DNA of 46,313 bases from Psychrobacter sp. 1044 (GTDB taxonomy: Bacteria; Pseudomonadota; Gammaproteobacteria; Pseudomonadales; Moraxellaceae): assembly GCF_904846525.1 (NCBI RefSeq), contig NZ_CAJHAZ010000020.1, positions 1 to 46,313 of the forward strand. The letters are read 5' to 3'. Shown here one piece after another: positions 9,141-18,925 of this stretch; positions within the stretch are counted from its first letter, which is position 1; each line of letters opens with the position of its first letter. Both the position numbers and the translations under genes were made by a program. Under the pieces are notes generated by a model that searched no databases, had not been told where the DNA came from, and saw only the letters and a list, made by a program, of their open reading frames with translations.

Positions 9141-10824
9141 AGACCTTCTCCTTAAATGGATCAATACCAACGCGTTCAACCAATTGACCAAAGCTTTCGA
9201 CATCATTGTCGGTACTGGCTCGCAGGTCTACATAGACATCGACGATCTGCTGTATGGTATTGGCAACCTCAAGAGCAGGGACAGATTTACCTAATATTTT
9301 GCCAAGTTTGGCATCGTCACTGGAATTGCCGCCAATGCTGATCTGATACCAATGCTCACCTTTTTTATCGACGCCCAAGATACCAATGTCACCTGTATGA
9401 TGGTGCGCACACGCATTGATACAACCAGACATGTTTAAGCGAATCTCACCCAAATCATACAGATAGTCCAGATCATCGAACTGTTTTTCGATCTGTTCAG
9501 CGATGTTATGCGTGGTCGCATTAGCAAGCGAGCAGTAGTCCCAACCTGGGCAGACAATCATATCTGTTAAGGTATTAATATTAGCGCGTGCTAAATGCAA
9601 CTCTGCTAGCTGCTGCCACAACTCATAAAGGTTATTGGCTTGCACATCTGCGAATACCAAATTCTGCTGATAAGTACCACGCAGTTCACCAAAGCTGTAT
9701 TTGTCAGACAGATCAGCCAGTGCATCCATCTGTGACTCGCTGACATCACCAGAGGGCACATATTTGCCATCGACCAAGCCTGCTTTGAGCGAAATAACGA
9801 CCGCACGATAACCAGCGACTTTATGCGCCACCGTGTTTTGGTTGTACCAGTTAGCAAAGTCCTTATCAGCGTTTAATTGCTGCTGTAAGTCCGACTGTAC
9901 CTGTAGCGCATCAAACGACACATAGTCAGGCTCACTAAAAAAGCTGCTCGCCGTCGCAAAGTTCTCATTAGTTAAGGTAAGTGAACCATCTTTGGTGTGG
10001 GCTTCCCACTCAGCATTGACCAATTTGGCAAAGGCAGGGCCGCCCATGCTCTCGACCAAAATCTTGATACGTGATCGGTATTTACTGCCTTTATCACGGC
10101 GACCATGCAAGTTATAGACACGTAAGATAGCATCTAAATAGCTAAGCAGATGCTGACGCGGCAAGAACTTATTGATGACTTTACCCAAGACAGGAATACG
10201 TCCTAGACCGCCACCGACCAATACTTCAAAGCCAATCTCGCCTTCATCGTTGGTTTTGATATGCAGACCCACATCATGTACTTGGGTTGCCGCGCGGTCA
10301 TCATTGGTCCCGATAACGGCAATCTTAAATTTACGCGGTAAAAAAGCAAACTCAGGATGGAAGGTTGACCACTGACGAATAATCTCACAATAGGGACGTG
10401 GGTCAGCGATTTCTTCTTTATGAATACCAGCATATGGATCGGTGGTGGTGTTACGAATACAGTTGCCCGAGGTTTGGATCGAGTGCATTTGTACTGATGC
10501 AAGCTCTGCCAAAATATCAGGCACGTCTTCTAGCTTTGGCCAATTCAGCTGGATATTGGTACGGGTAGTGAAGTGCCCATAACCTTTGTCATATTTACGA
10601 GTGATTTCAGCCAATTTTCGCAATTGGTAGCTGGCAAGTAGCCCGTAAGGAATAGCGATACGCAACATCGGGGCATAACGCTGAACATAAAGGCCATTTT
10701 GTAATCGCAGCGGCAAAAATTGCTCTTCTGGCAGCTCACCTGCCAAAAACCGTTCGGTCTGGTCGCGAAACTGAGCGACTCGTTCTTCTACCAAGGTTTG
10801 GTCAGCGTAATTATATTGATACAT
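9133..10824 (-). CDS. cysI: Nitrite/sulfite reductase hemoprotein (CysI-type)
   Basis: The 563-residue protein reduces sulfite to sulfide with siroheme and a 4Fe-4S cluster. The cluster and siroheme ligands are visible as VCPGWDYC (Cys425, Cys431) and SGCINAC (Cys468, Cys472), the C-x5-C and C-x3-C arrangement of the family. The N-terminal half has the ferredoxin-like GHFTTRTNIQLNW and TSGNCIRNTTTDP segments. Length is close to E. coli CysI (570). It is the first gene of the leftward operon with DUF934 and cysH, divergent from sat. A flavoprotein or ferredoxin partner is not encoded in the window, so the electron donor is unknown. Siroheme would come from cysG nearby. Confidence 0.93.
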   Translation of the reverse strand: MYQYNYADQTLVEERVAQFRDQTERFLAGELPEEQFLPLRLQNGLYVQRYAPMLRIAIPYGLLASYQLRKLAEITRKYDKGYGHFTTRTNIQLNWPKLEDVPDILAELASVQMHSIQTSGNCIRNTTTDPYAGIHKEEIADPRPYCEIIRQWSTFHPEFAFLPRKFKIAVIGTNDDRAATQVHDVGLHIKTNDEGEIGFEVLVGGGLGRIPVLGKVINKFLPRQHLLSYLDAILRVYNLHGRRDKGSKYRSRIKILVESMGGPAFAKLVNAEWEAHTKDGSLTLTNENFATASSFFSEPDYVSFDALQVQSDLQQQLNADKDFANWYNQNTVAHKVAGYRAVVISLKAGLVDGKYVPSGDVSESQMDALADLSDKYSFGELRGTYQQNLVFADVQANNLYELWQQLAELHLARANINTLTDMIVCPGWDYCSLANATTHNIAEQIEKQFDDLDYLYDLGEIRLNMSGCINACAHHHTGDIGILGVDKKGEHWYQISIGGNSSDDAKLGKILGKSVPALEVANTIQQIVDVYVDLRASTDNDVESFGQLVERVGIDPFKEKVYG

Positions 10825-11066
10825 GACGTAATCTCAATTTTGTTTTTAGTCTTAAAAGCAGTGACGAAAATGATTTGCGTGTGTAATCGGTCTTATTGCC
10901 AGTCGCAAGGTAAACCATTCAGAGTCACATCATATAAGCTTGCGTCTATAAACATAAATTCCTTTAAGACATATGTATATCCAAACACAGCATAAATTTT
11001 CATAACGAAAGTTAGGTAGCCTATGCTTATCAAATTTATCACTACCCATAAAGGTTATAAATCAAT
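10825..11066. promoter_or_regulatory. Divergent cysI/sat promoter region
   Basis: This 242-bp AT-rich gap separates the divergent cysI operon and sat, so both promoters must lie here. By analogy with other cys genes a CysB-type activator could act here, but I cannot point to a clear operator. Confidence 0.4.
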
Positions 11067-12317
11067 ATGACATCTATCACCTCTAAGCAACCATCAAAAC
11101 TTGTTCCGCCGCATGGCAGCACTGAGCTTAAGCCACTATTGTTGAATGCTGAGGCACGCACTCAAGCATTGAAACTTGCCAGTACATTGCCGACCATTAC
11201 TTTAAGCTCACGTGAGCGTGGTGATTTGATTATGTTCGGTATTGGCGGCTTTACGCCATTGAATGGCTTTATGAATCAAGCAGACTGGCAGGGTGTGGTT
11301 GATAATATGCGCTTGCAAAGTGGTGAAAACGCTGGTTTGTTTTGGCCAATTCCGATCACCTTGTCTGCACCAAAAGCGACTGCCGATAACTTAAACCAAG
11401 GAGATAAAGTAGCCTTGGTCGCTCAAGACGGCGAAATCATGGGTATCTTGACCGTAGAAGAAACCTATACCATCGATAAAGAGCATGAGTGTCAGCAAGT
11501 ATTCACCACAACAGACCCAGAACATCCGGGCGTACAACAAGTTTTAGAGCAAGGCGAAGTCAATATCGCCGGTAGTGTCGAGGTATTGAGCGAAGGCGAG
11601 TTCCCAACCTTATATCCAGAAATCTACAAAACGCCAGCAGAAACCCGCGCTATTTTGGATGCTAAAGGTTGGAAAACAGTGGCTGCTTTCCAAACGCGTA
11701 ATCCAATGCACCGCTCACATGAGTATTTGGCAAAAATTGCGATTGAGATCTGTGACGGCGTATTGATTCATTCATTGCTAGGGGCATTGAAACCTGGTGA
11801 TATCCCAGCCGACGTCCGTCAAGAAGCCATTAAAACGCTAATTGATAATTACTTTAGACAAGACACCGTTATTCAAGCCGGTTATCCGCTAGATATGCGC
11901 TATGCCGGTCCACGTGAAGCACTACTGCATGCGGTATTCCGTCAAAACTATGGCTGTAGCCACTTGATTGTTGGTCGTGACCATGCTGGTGTCGGCGATT
12001 ATTATGGGGCATTTGATGCGCAAACCATTTTTGAGCATGTGGGTAAAGATGATCTTATCACTCAACCACTCAAAATTGGCTGGACGTTCTGGTGTAATGC
12101 CTGTAATGCGATGGCTTCCGACAAGACTTGCCCGCATGAAGCGTCTGAACACGTTAAAGTATCAGGTACGAAGCTGCGTAAAGCGCTATCAGAAGATGAA
12201 GTGGTGCCAGAGAACTTTAGCCGTCCAGAAGTACTACAAATTTTGCGTGATTATTATGCTGGTATCGCAAGAGAGGAACGTGCTGAAGTGAAATTAGTAG
12301 GTGCCTCTGCGGTGTAA
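11067..12317 (+). CDS. sat: Sulfate adenylyltransferase (ATP sulfurylase, single-subunit type)
   Basis: The 416-residue enzyme converts sulfate and ATP to APS, the first step of sulfate activation. It shows the family motifs [11 protein letters not shown] (about 209-219, the HxxH nucleotide-binding motif) and [13 protein letters not shown] further on. Length fits the monomeric Sat family, which is unrelated to the CysD/CysN type. No C-terminal APS kinase domain is fused. The start ATG 11067 has AAAGG about 11 bases upstream. It is transcribed away from the cysI-DUF934-cysH operon and ends at a strong terminator. Cytoplasmic. Confidence 0.95.
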   Translation: MTSITSKQPSKLVPPHGSTELKPLLLNAEARTQALKLASTLPTITLSSRERGDLIMFGIGGFTPLNGFMNQADWQGVVDNMRLQSGENAGLFWPIPITLSAPKATADNLNQGDKVALVAQDGEIMGILTVEETYTIDKEHECQQVFTTTDPEHPGVQQVLEQGEVNIAGSVEVLSEGEFPTLYPEIYKTPAETRAILDAKGWKTVAAFQTRNPMHRSHEYLAKIAIEICDGVLIHSLLGALKPGDIPADVRQEAIKTLIDNYFRQDTVIQAGYPLDMRYAGPREALLHAVFRQNYGCSHLIVGRDHAGVGDYYGAFDAQTIFEHVGKDDLITQPLKIGWTFWCNACNAMASDKTCPHEASEHVKVSGTKLRKALSEDEVVPENFSRPEVLQILRDYYAGIAREERAEVKLVGASAV

Positions 12318-12334
12318 ACCAAGATTATCAGCAT

Positions 12335-12373
12335 AAAAAAAGGTGTCAGACTTATCGTCTGACACCTTTTTTT
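12335..12373. terminator. Bidirectional rho-independent terminator
   Basis: The stem aaaaaaaggtgtcagac (12335-12351) pairs perfectly with gtctgacaccttttttt (12357-12373) over a 5-nt loop. It serves sat and the convergent lipoprotein gene. Confidence 0.92.
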
Positions 12374-12420
12374 AATACTGGTTTTCAACGCCTCTTGCCT
12401 AAACTAGCGTTCGTTATCTA

Positions 12421-12933
12421 TTAAATCTCTAAATCTGTTGTCAGCTTTTGATACTCACCAACCAATGTGCCACCGCCAGAGCAGAAGTAGTTAAGCGCGT
12501 ATTTATCTTGACTATCAATAGTCAGTTTATCGTCCTTAAATTGAAAGAATGCCGTACTGTCATTGACTTTGCTTTGGAAAATAATGCCGTGCGCGTCATC
12601 TTGACCCATTAATGTCGCCTTGCCATCAAACTGGCAACTGGGCTTTTTAATATCGCTACGGGCGCGAACCTTTATGTTGATTTGCTGATCACTCTCTGCC
12701 CGTACCATGACGCCAACCCAATCATAGCCTTGCGCGCGCTTTTCATAACCTTCATCAGCATAATCTCCAACGACTGCTTGCACAGCTGGCATGACATCGG
12801 CTATCGGTTGTTTTATGGCTTGGTGATTCACGCTAGGTGTCACGTTATTACAGCCACTTAAGGCAAACAGAGCCGCCGATGTGGTGAAAAATACCGAAAA
12901 AAAGCGTGAGTGACGAGGTGGAGACATGATCAT
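12421..12933 (-). CDS. Hypothetical lipoprotein
   Basis: The 170-residue protein begins with a lipoprotein signal peptide (FFSVFFTTSAALFALSGC, lipobox LSGC with Cys28). It should be exported and lipid-anchored. The mature part has the stretches YDWVGVMVRAESDQQINIKVRARSD and a late YFCSGGGTLVGEY; two later cysteines, in KPSCQF and FCSGG, could form a disulfide. I do not recognise the family. The start at ATG 12933 has an AAAGG site; a second ATG two codons downstream is possible. It sits alone between sat (convergent) and the sulfate-binding protein gene (divergent). Confidence 0.65.
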   Translation of the reverse strand: MIMSPPRHSRFFSVFFTTSAALFALSGCNNVTPSVNHQAIKQPIADVMPAVQAVVGDYADEGYEKRAQGYDWVGVMVRAESDQQINIKVRARSDIKKPSCQFDGKATLMGQDDAHGIIFQSKVNDSTAFFQFKDDKLTIDSQDKYALNYFCSGGGTLVGEYQKLTTDLEI

Positions 12934-13317
12934 TTAAGTACCTTTGATAAAGGAGTGATTAAGAGGAATGGTCGTTATCTAAACGCAACGCCTAACAGCG
13001 TGGCTGTAAGGATATTAGAGATAGTATCGTTTACATAAAGGCTCGTCTATATAGTAAGCAATACCATTACTTACTCAAAAGTGTCTGCTCATCACTATAG
13101 CGCAAAATACTTAGAAAAAATAAGCCTTGTAAAATAATTAATAAAATGACTTATGCCAAGTTAACCACTCGATAAGCGCATTTGTCACTAAGCATTTGAC
13201 TCTCATGCTGTTAGCATATTTCTCATTATCCATAGAACCGCATCCAAAGAATTATGAGCATTAATAAGATTGTTAATGCTGTGGAAAACGCTTCTATCAA
13301 CATTATCGAGAGCACCC
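12934..13317. other. Intergenic region upstream of the first sulfate-binding protein gene
   Basis: This 384-bp AT-rich region lies between the divergent lipoprotein and sbp genes. Promoters are expected, but no RNA gene or clear repeat is visible. An in-frame extension of the sbp gene back to 13270 lacks a good ribosome site. Confidence 0.35.
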
Positions 13318-14475
13318 ATGCAACCAGATAACAAAAGTATTCAGCAAATATCTCAAAAGCATCATTTTGCTAACCTCCATACACTTATTAAGGATAAAGA
13401 GACGCCAACGCCGCTCGCCAATATCAGTGTTAAAGTTGGTAGCGTACTAGCCTTTGCCATGCTAATGACAGGCTGTAATCCTACCGAAGCCACTCAACAA
13501 GACGGCTCGAACGCAACGGGTGATGCAAAAAATATCAGTTTATTAAATGTCTCTTATGATGTATCACGCGATTTTTATAAAGATTATAACGCTTTATTTA
13601 GCGCAGACTATCAGCAAAAGCATTCAGATAGTCAGGTAAATATTAACCAATCACATGGTGGCTCAAGCAAACAAGCATTGTCGGTTGCCAATGGTCTGCA
13701 AGCAGATGTAGTCACTTTAAACCAAGAAAGTGATATGAATCTGTTGGTTAAAAAAGGCTTGGTCACAGCTGACTGGCAGCAAGCGTTCCCGAACAATGCG
13801 GTGCCTTATACCAGTACCATGGTGTTATTGGTGCGCGATGGTAACCCCAAAAATATCAAAGACTGGTCGGACTTGGCGCGTAACGATATCGATGTCGTGA
13901 TACCAAACCCGAAAACCAGTGGCACCGCGCGTTATGCGTTTTTGGGTGCCTATGGTTATGGATTACATCAATTTAAAGAAACGGTGCAAAGTCCTGCCAA
14001 AACGGATGATTTTATCAAAAAGCTACTGGCAAACGTGGTCACTTATGACAATGGCGCACGCGCCGCAACAACCAGCTTTACTCAGCGCGGACTGGGCGAT
14101 GTGCTCATCACGACCGAAAATGAAGCACATTTAGCCGCCAAGCAATTTGCCAAAGGACAGGTCGATATCGTTTATCCCAGTTATTCTATTGTGATTGCTA
14201 ACCCAGTGGCGGTCGTAACAGCCGTCACTGACAAGGGCGGCAAGACGGCAGCGGCGAATGCTTACTTAAAAGGCTTATGGGACACTCCAGCACAAGAGCT
14301 CATGGCAGAGATGTATATGCGTCCAAGTAACCCACAAGTGTTGGCAGCTCACAAAGCAACCTTGCCTGATATTGAGACTTTTGAGCCGGTAGCAGTATTT
14401 GGTTCTTGGGAGCAGATTATGGACACTTTCTTTGTCGATGGCGGGCGTTTCGATCAATTAGCTAGAGTGAAGTAG
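13318..14475 (+). CDS. Sulfate ABC transporter substrate-binding lipoprotein, copy 1
   Basis: The 385-residue protein is a CysP/Sbp family sulfate-binding protein, with LLNVSYDVSRDFYKDYN, QSHGGSSKQALSVANGLQADV and NPKTSGTARYAFLGAYGYGLH. It captures sulfate or thiosulfate outside the inner membrane for CysT/W/A. A lipobox (LMTGC) suggests a lipid anchor rather than the soluble periplasmic form of E. coli. The segment before the hydrophobic core is unusually long (about 40 residues, from MQPDNKS), yet no other start codon lies closer to it. ATG 13318 has a GAGAG site. Copy 2 follows after about 250 bp and is clearly paralogous throughout. Confidence 0.9.
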   Translation: MQPDNKSIQQISQKHHFANLHTLIKDKETPTPLANISVKVGSVLAFAMLMTGCNPTEATQQDGSNATGDAKNISLLNVSYDVSRDFYKDYNALFSADYQQKHSDSQVNINQSHGGSSKQALSVANGLQADVVTLNQESDMNLLVKKGLVTADWQQAFPNNAVPYTSTMVLLVRDGNPKNIKDWSDLARNDIDVVIPNPKTSGTARYAFLGAYGYGLHQFKETVQSPAKTDDFIKKLLANVVTYDNGARAATTSFTQRGLGDVLITTENEAHLAAKQFAKGQVDIVYPSYSIVIANPVAVVTAVTDKGGKTAAANAYLKGLWDTPAQELMAEMYMRPSNPQVLAAHKATLPDIETFEPVAVFGSWEQIMDTFFVDGGRFDQLARVK

Positions 14476-14725
14476 GGAGTCGTTTGTCAAGAGATCGTCA
14501 ATGGCCTGATACATGCTCAAAGTGCTCAATTTGTATGAGCCAGAGCGGGTAGTTAGCAGGGTGTCAGCATTATGTATTAACGATACTATTTAAGTAATTG
14601 ATAACCTTGTGTTTATCCCTTTGTTATTCCATTTTGGCAATAACATACGCATATTCATCATTAAACATAATAAGATGGCACTGTTAGCATACTTGCATTA
14701 CTTAACAGATACCTTTGAGGGATTT

Positions 14726-15820
14726 ATGACATACGCTTTGCACTATCAACAAAAAAGTAAAAAACGTAACGTCTTGAGCATTGCAGGCGTTGCATTAACC
14801 TTGGGGCTGGCTGGCTGTAGCAATAGCGAGACAGAGACGACTGCTAATGCAGATGGCACAGTTGCCACAGAAGGTCAAAATATTGAGCTGCTGAACGTCT
14901 CTTATGATGTGGCACGTGACTTTTATAAAGACTACAACCCATTATTCGTTGAGCACTATAAAGCGGAAAATCCAAACAGCAATATCCTAATCAAGCAGTC
15001 ACATGGTGGCTCAAGTAAACAAGCGCTGTCAGTTGCCAATGGTCTGCAAGCAGATGTCGCCACCATGAACCAAGGCTCTGATATTGAGCTGCTTGAGAAA
15101 AAAGGCTTGGTTGAGTCAGATTGGGAAAGTAAATTCCCAGACAATGCCGTCCCTTTTACCAGTACCATTGTATTCCTAGTCCGTAAAGACAATCCAAAAG
15201 GTATCAATGACTGGGAAGATTTGACCAAAGAAGGCGTTGAGATCGTCATGGCCAATCCAAAAGTGACCGGTAATGGTCGTTATGCGTTCTTGGGCGCTTA
15301 TGGTTATGGCTTACATGCTTTTGATAAAAACGAGACCAATGCCAAAAACTACGTGAAAGACATGCTTAAAAACGTCAAAGTTTATGAGAATGGTGGGCGC
15401 GCTGCGACCACCACTTTCGTTCAGCGTGGTATCGGTGATGTCCTAGTGACTTTTGAAAATGAAGCCAACCTTGCCGCAACTGATTTTGGTGCTGGTAAAG
15501 TAGACATCGTTTATCCTAAATACTCTATTAAATCAGAAAGCCCTGTTGCGATTGTCAAGTCAGTGACAGATAAAAAAGGCACAACGGATGCCGCAAAATC
15601 TTATCTTGACTACTTATGGAGCGAGCCTGCTCAGCAGCTAGCAGCCAATCTATACTTGCGTCCTAGCGTCAAAAGCGTCCTTGATAAAAATGGTGATAAA
15701 TTACCACCAATCGAAACCTTCCGTCCAAATGATGCCTTTGGCACGTGGGATGAGATTATGGGTACTTACTTCAGTGATGGCGGCGTATTCGACCAGCTCG
15801 CCATTAACGCACCGCAGTAA
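14726..15820 (+). CDS. Sulfate ABC transporter substrate-binding lipoprotein, copy 2
   Basis: The 364-residue protein is a second Sbp/CysP family member, with LLNVSYDVARDFYKDYN, QSHGGSSKQALSVANGLQADV and NPKVTGNGRYAFLGAYGYGLH nearly the same as in copy 1. It has a normal lipoprotein signal (KRNVLSIAGVALTLGLAGC). I chose ATG 14726 with a GAGGG ribosome site; the frame is open back to 14609 but the extra residues make no signal peptide. It precedes cysT by 282 bp. A 9-bp hairpin follows it, which may reduce read-through into cysT, a common way to make more binding protein than permease. Confidence 0.92.
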   Translation: MTYALHYQQKSKKRNVLSIAGVALTLGLAGCSNSETETTANADGTVATEGQNIELLNVSYDVARDFYKDYNPLFVEHYKAENPNSNILIKQSHGGSSKQALSVANGLQADVATMNQGSDIELLEKKGLVESDWESKFPDNAVPFTSTIVFLVRKDNPKGINDWEDLTKEGVEIVMANPKVTGNGRYAFLGAYGYGLHAFDKNETNAKNYVKDMLKNVKVYENGGRAATTTFVQRGIGDVLVTFENEANLAATDFGAGKVDIVYPKYSIKSESPVAIVKSVTDKKGTTDAAKSYLDYLWSEPAQQLAANLYLRPSVKSVLDKNGDKLPPIETFRPNDAFGTWDEIMGTYFSDGGVFDQLAINAPQ

Positions 15821-15897
15821 TCACTTGCTAAGTGCATAAGAGAAGCTACTGCGCTAGCAAATGCAGTCAGTTGCACCATTAGTCATGCAGAACCCAT

Positions 15898-15928
15898 AAA
15901 GGACATGGTCATATACGCTATGTCCTTT
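15898..15928 (+). terminator. Weak hairpin between sbp copy 2 and cysT
   Basis: aaaggacat (15898-15906) pairs with atgtccttt (15920-15928). There is only a short T run, so it may be a partial terminator or an mRNA-stabilising hairpin. Confidence 0.45.
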
Positions 15929-16102
15929 AGACCGTAAGCATACTAATAACTACCTGATAGCGTGGTTTTATGGACGACATTATCGTTAAATGCTTTCTGT
16001 TAAGTGCTCTTTTTAAGTATCAATAGTGAAAACCCACGTTAAGCAATAACAATAAATAGTAATCATCGCTAAGTACGATTGGTTAGGCAATAGGATATCA
16101 TT

Positions 16103-16987
16103 ATGAGTGCAAAAACATCTCCTGCCAGCAAAGCCCCTGCAAAAAAAGGGTGGTTAACACGTTTGCGCCAACGCAATGTGCTGCCAGGGTTCGGCCTGAG
16201 CATGGGTATCACGGTCTTTAGCTTGTCGCTATTGGTGGTATTACCGTTTGCCATGATGGCCTACACCACGACTCAGATGGGTTGGACTGGATTCTGGGAG
16301 ACGATTAGTCAACCGCAAGTCACTGCTGCTATCAAGCTAAGCTTATGGATGTCGTTTTTGGCGATGCTCACCAATATGGTGTTTGGCACATTGGTCGCTT
16401 GGGTGCTCGTACGCTACGAGTTCTGGGGTAAGTCGTTGATTAATGCGCTAGTTGATTTACCATTTGCATTACCAACGGCGGTCACGGGCATTTCGCTTGC
16501 GACCCTTTATGCCCCTAATGGTTTGATTGGTCAGTGGTTTGATAAATTTGGCATTCAGGTCGCCTTTACACCTATAGGTATTTGGCTCGCCTTGGTTGTG
16601 GTCAGTTTCCCCTTTATTGTCCGTGCGGTACAGCCTGTACTCGCTGAGCTATCGGTTGAATTTGAAGAGGCAGCCGCGGTATTGGGTGCCAATCGTTTCA
16701 CGACGTTTCGCAAAGTAATTTTGCCAGAGCTGTTGCCCGCTTTACTCATGGGTGCAGGCATGATGTTTGCCCGTGCCACTGGCGAGTACGGTTCGGTTAT
16801 CTTTATCGCTGGCAATATCCCCATGCAATCAGAGATTTTACCGCTCATTATTATTAGTAAACTAGAGCAGTTTGATGTTCAAGGAGCTTCTGCGGTTGCA
16901 TTATTTATGCTACTGATCTCATTTGTGATCTTATTGACCATTAACATCATGCAGTGGAAACTGTCGCGCCGTGTAGGAGCTCGCTAA
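16103..16987 (+). CDS. cysT: Sulfate ABC transporter permease CysT (CysU)
   Basis: The 294-residue inner-membrane permease has about six hydrophobic segments. It shows the permease coupling loop EFEEAAAVLGANRFTTFRKVILPELLPALL, which contacts the ATPase. The N-terminus is basic and short, followed by a first membrane segment at about 33-55. Length and order (cysT-cysW-cysA) match known sulfate transporters. ATG 16103 has an AGGAT ribosome site. Its stop overlaps the cysW start (TAATG), so the two are translationally coupled. Confidence 0.95.
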   Translation: MSAKTSPASKAPAKKGWLTRLRQRNVLPGFGLSMGITVFSLSLLVVLPFAMMAYTTTQMGWTGFWETISQPQVTAAIKLSLWMSFLAMLTNMVFGTLVAWVLVRYEFWGKSLINALVDLPFALPTAVTGISLATLYAPNGLIGQWFDKFGIQVAFTPIGIWLALVVVSFPFIVRAVQPVLAELSVEFEEAAAVLGANRFTTFRKVILPELLPALLMGAGMMFARATGEYGSVIFIAGNIPMQSEILPLIIISKLEQFDVQGASAVALFMLLISFVILLTINIMQWKLSRRVGAR

Positions 16988-17943
16988 TGCAAATATCTAA
17001 TAGCTACGACTACCAAAGCAACGCAGCGACTAAAGATACGCCATGGATACGTCTTACCTTTATCGTCATCGCAGTGCTATTTATGGTCATCATGTTGGTC
17101 ATTCCGTTGCTGGCTGTGTTCTATGAAGCCTTTAAAGGTGGCTGGCAGTTGTATATTGCCTCGCTGGTTGATCCAGAAGCCCTGCAAGCCATTAAACTGA
17201 CGTTAATTACCGCGGCTATCGTCTTGCCGATTAATATGGTAATGGGTATCGCAATCGCATGGTTAGTGACGCGCTATCAGTTTAAAGGTAAGCAGCTGGT
17301 CACCACTTTGCTTGATCTGCCATTTTCAGTATCACCCGTCGTGGCAGGTTTGATGTTTGTTTTACTATTCGGACTCAATTCCACCATTGGCGGCTGGCTT
17401 GAAAGCATGGGATTCCAAGTTATTTATGCGGTTCCAGGTATTGTATTGGCAACGCTGTTTGTTACTTTCCCTTTTGTAGCACGTGAGCTGATACCGCTGA
17501 TGCAGACGCAAGGCGACTCTGAAGAGCAAGCGGCATTGACCTTGGGCGCAACTGGTTGGCAGACGTTTTGGCATGTGACATTACCCAATATCAAATGGGC
17601 ACTACTTTATGGTTTGATTTTGACCAATGCGCGGGCAATGGGTGAGTTTGGGGCGGTGAGTGTGGTATCTGGTCATATTCGCGGCGAGACCAACACCATG
17701 CCACTACTGGTTGAGATTGCTTACAATGATTATAACTTTACCGCCGCTTTTGCCTTGTCAAGCCTACTTGCCGCGCTGGCGCTCGTGACGTTGCTTATTC
17801 AACAAGTCATGACTAAGCTACAAGAGCGCAAATTTGCCAAGTCCGAACGGCTGGCAAGTGTGCCTGAATTACTGGTAAATGCCAACGCTACTAAGGCTAC
17901 CAATACTACTGATGCAACAACCGCTGAAATTTCGGATAAGTAA
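16987..17943 (+). CDS. cysW: Sulfate ABC transporter permease CysW
   Basis: The 318-residue inner-membrane permease pairs with CysT. About six hydrophobic segments are visible, and the coupling loop reads DSEEQAALTLGATGWQTFWHVTLPN. The start ATG 16987 overlaps the cysT stop by one base. A reading frame opens earlier at 16954 but lies inside cysT. The C-terminal tail (about 290-318) is polar and rich in Ala, Thr and Asn, with no evident function. cysA follows after 110 bp. Confidence 0.95.
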   Translation: MQISNSYDYQSNAATKDTPWIRLTFIVIAVLFMVIMLVIPLLAVFYEAFKGGWQLYIASLVDPEALQAIKLTLITAAIVLPINMVMGIAIAWLVTRYQFKGKQLVTTLLDLPFSVSPVVAGLMFVLLFGLNSTIGGWLESMGFQVIYAVPGIVLATLFVTFPFVARELIPLMQTQGDSEEQAALTLGATGWQTFWHVTLPNIKWALLYGLILTNARAMGEFGAVSVVSGHIRGETNTMPLLVEIAYNDYNFTAAFALSSLLAALALVTLLIQQVMTKLQERKFAKSERLASVPELLVNANATKATNTTDATTAEISDK

Positions 17944-18053
17944 TACTATCTACACTTGGTCTGAAAGGGCTGGCATTAGATTTAATTTAATAATGTAAAT
18001 GCGGTAACTAAAAAATCTGCCACGATACCAAAGATATAATAAGAGAACCCATT

Positions 18054-18776
18054 ATGAGCATCGAGATTCGCAACGTTAATAAAAAATTCGGTCAGTTTAC
18101 CGCCTTAGATAATATCAATATCACCGTGCCGACTGGCAAGCTGACCACTTTGCTGGGACCATCAGGCTGTGGCAAAACGACGTTGCTACGCATTATCGCC
18201 GGCTTAGAATATGCTGACTCAGGGCAGATATTGTTTGATGAGATGGATGTGACCAATACGCCAGTGCAAAAGCGCCATATTGGCTTTATGTTTCAGCATT
18301 ACGCATTGTTTCGTCATAAAAATATCGCCGATAATGTCGCCTTTGGACTGACCTTGTTACCAAAGAATGAGCGACCGAGTAAGGCAGATATCAATAAGCG
18401 CGTTGCCGAGCTATTAGACTTGGTGCAGCTACCACAAGTGGCCAATGCTTATCCGCATCAATTATCAGGCGGTCAGCGTCAACGGATTGCGCTGGCTCGC
18501 GCCTTAGCAGTGAAGCCAAAATTATTGTTGCTCGATGAGCCTTTTGGCGCACTCGATGCCAAGGTACGTAAAGAGCTGCGCACTTGGTTAAAGAACATCC
18601 ACCATGAGCTTGGTATTACCAGTATCATGGTCACTCACGATCAAGAAGAAGCCCGCGCCGTCTCAGATGAGATCGTGGTCATGAATCAAGGGCGGGTAGA
18701 GCAGGTAGGCACATCGGAGGAGCTGATACACCAGCCAGCCAATGCGTTTATCAGTGATTTTTTAGACTTAGCATAG
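18054..18776 (+). CDS. cysA: Sulfate ABC transporter ATP-binding protein CysA (short form)
   Basis: The 240-residue ATPase drives sulfate import through CysT/CysW. Walker A GPSGCGKT (35-42), Q-loop MFQHYALF, signature LSGGQRQR (137-144), Walker B LLLLDEP (157-163) and the H-loop VTHDQEE are all intact. It ends right after the ATPase core ([19 protein letters not shown]) and lacks the C-terminal TOBE-like regulatory domain that makes enterobacterial CysA about 365 residues long. The frame ends cleanly before a terminator, so the short form seems native. The start ATG has an AAGAGAA site. Confidence 0.92.
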   Translation: MSIEIRNVNKKFGQFTALDNINITVPTGKLTTLLGPSGCGKTTLLRIIAGLEYADSGQILFDEMDVTNTPVQKRHIGFMFQHYALFRHKNIADNVAFGLTLLPKNERPSKADINKRVAELLDLVQLPQVANAYPHQLSGGQRQRIALARALAVKPKLLLLDEPFGALDAKVRKELRTWLKNIHHELGITSIMVTHDQEEARAVSDEIVVMNQGRVEQVGTSEELIHQPANAFISDFLDLA

Positions 18777-18805
18777 TGAAATTTGGTGCAGTTTTTCTAT
18801 TATCA

Positions 18806-18848
18806 CCCATAAAAAAAGACCTATTTATTGTAGGTCTTTTTTTATGGG
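18806..18848. terminator. Bidirectional rho-independent terminator
   Basis: An 18-bp perfect stem (cccataaaaaaagaccta, 18806-18823, with taggtctttttttatggg, 18831-18848) lies between convergent cysA and the ArsR-type gene. Confidence 0.92.
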
Positions 18849-18925
18849 TTAAAGCAGGTCTCAATTTCATTTGGTATCTAGCATTATTGAGATCAAATGT
18901 TGATAGCAATAATGCTAGATAGTTA

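Noticed and set aside
10172..10502. Short frames opposite and within cysI
   Set aside because: They are shadows of the well-supported cysI frame with no independent evidence.
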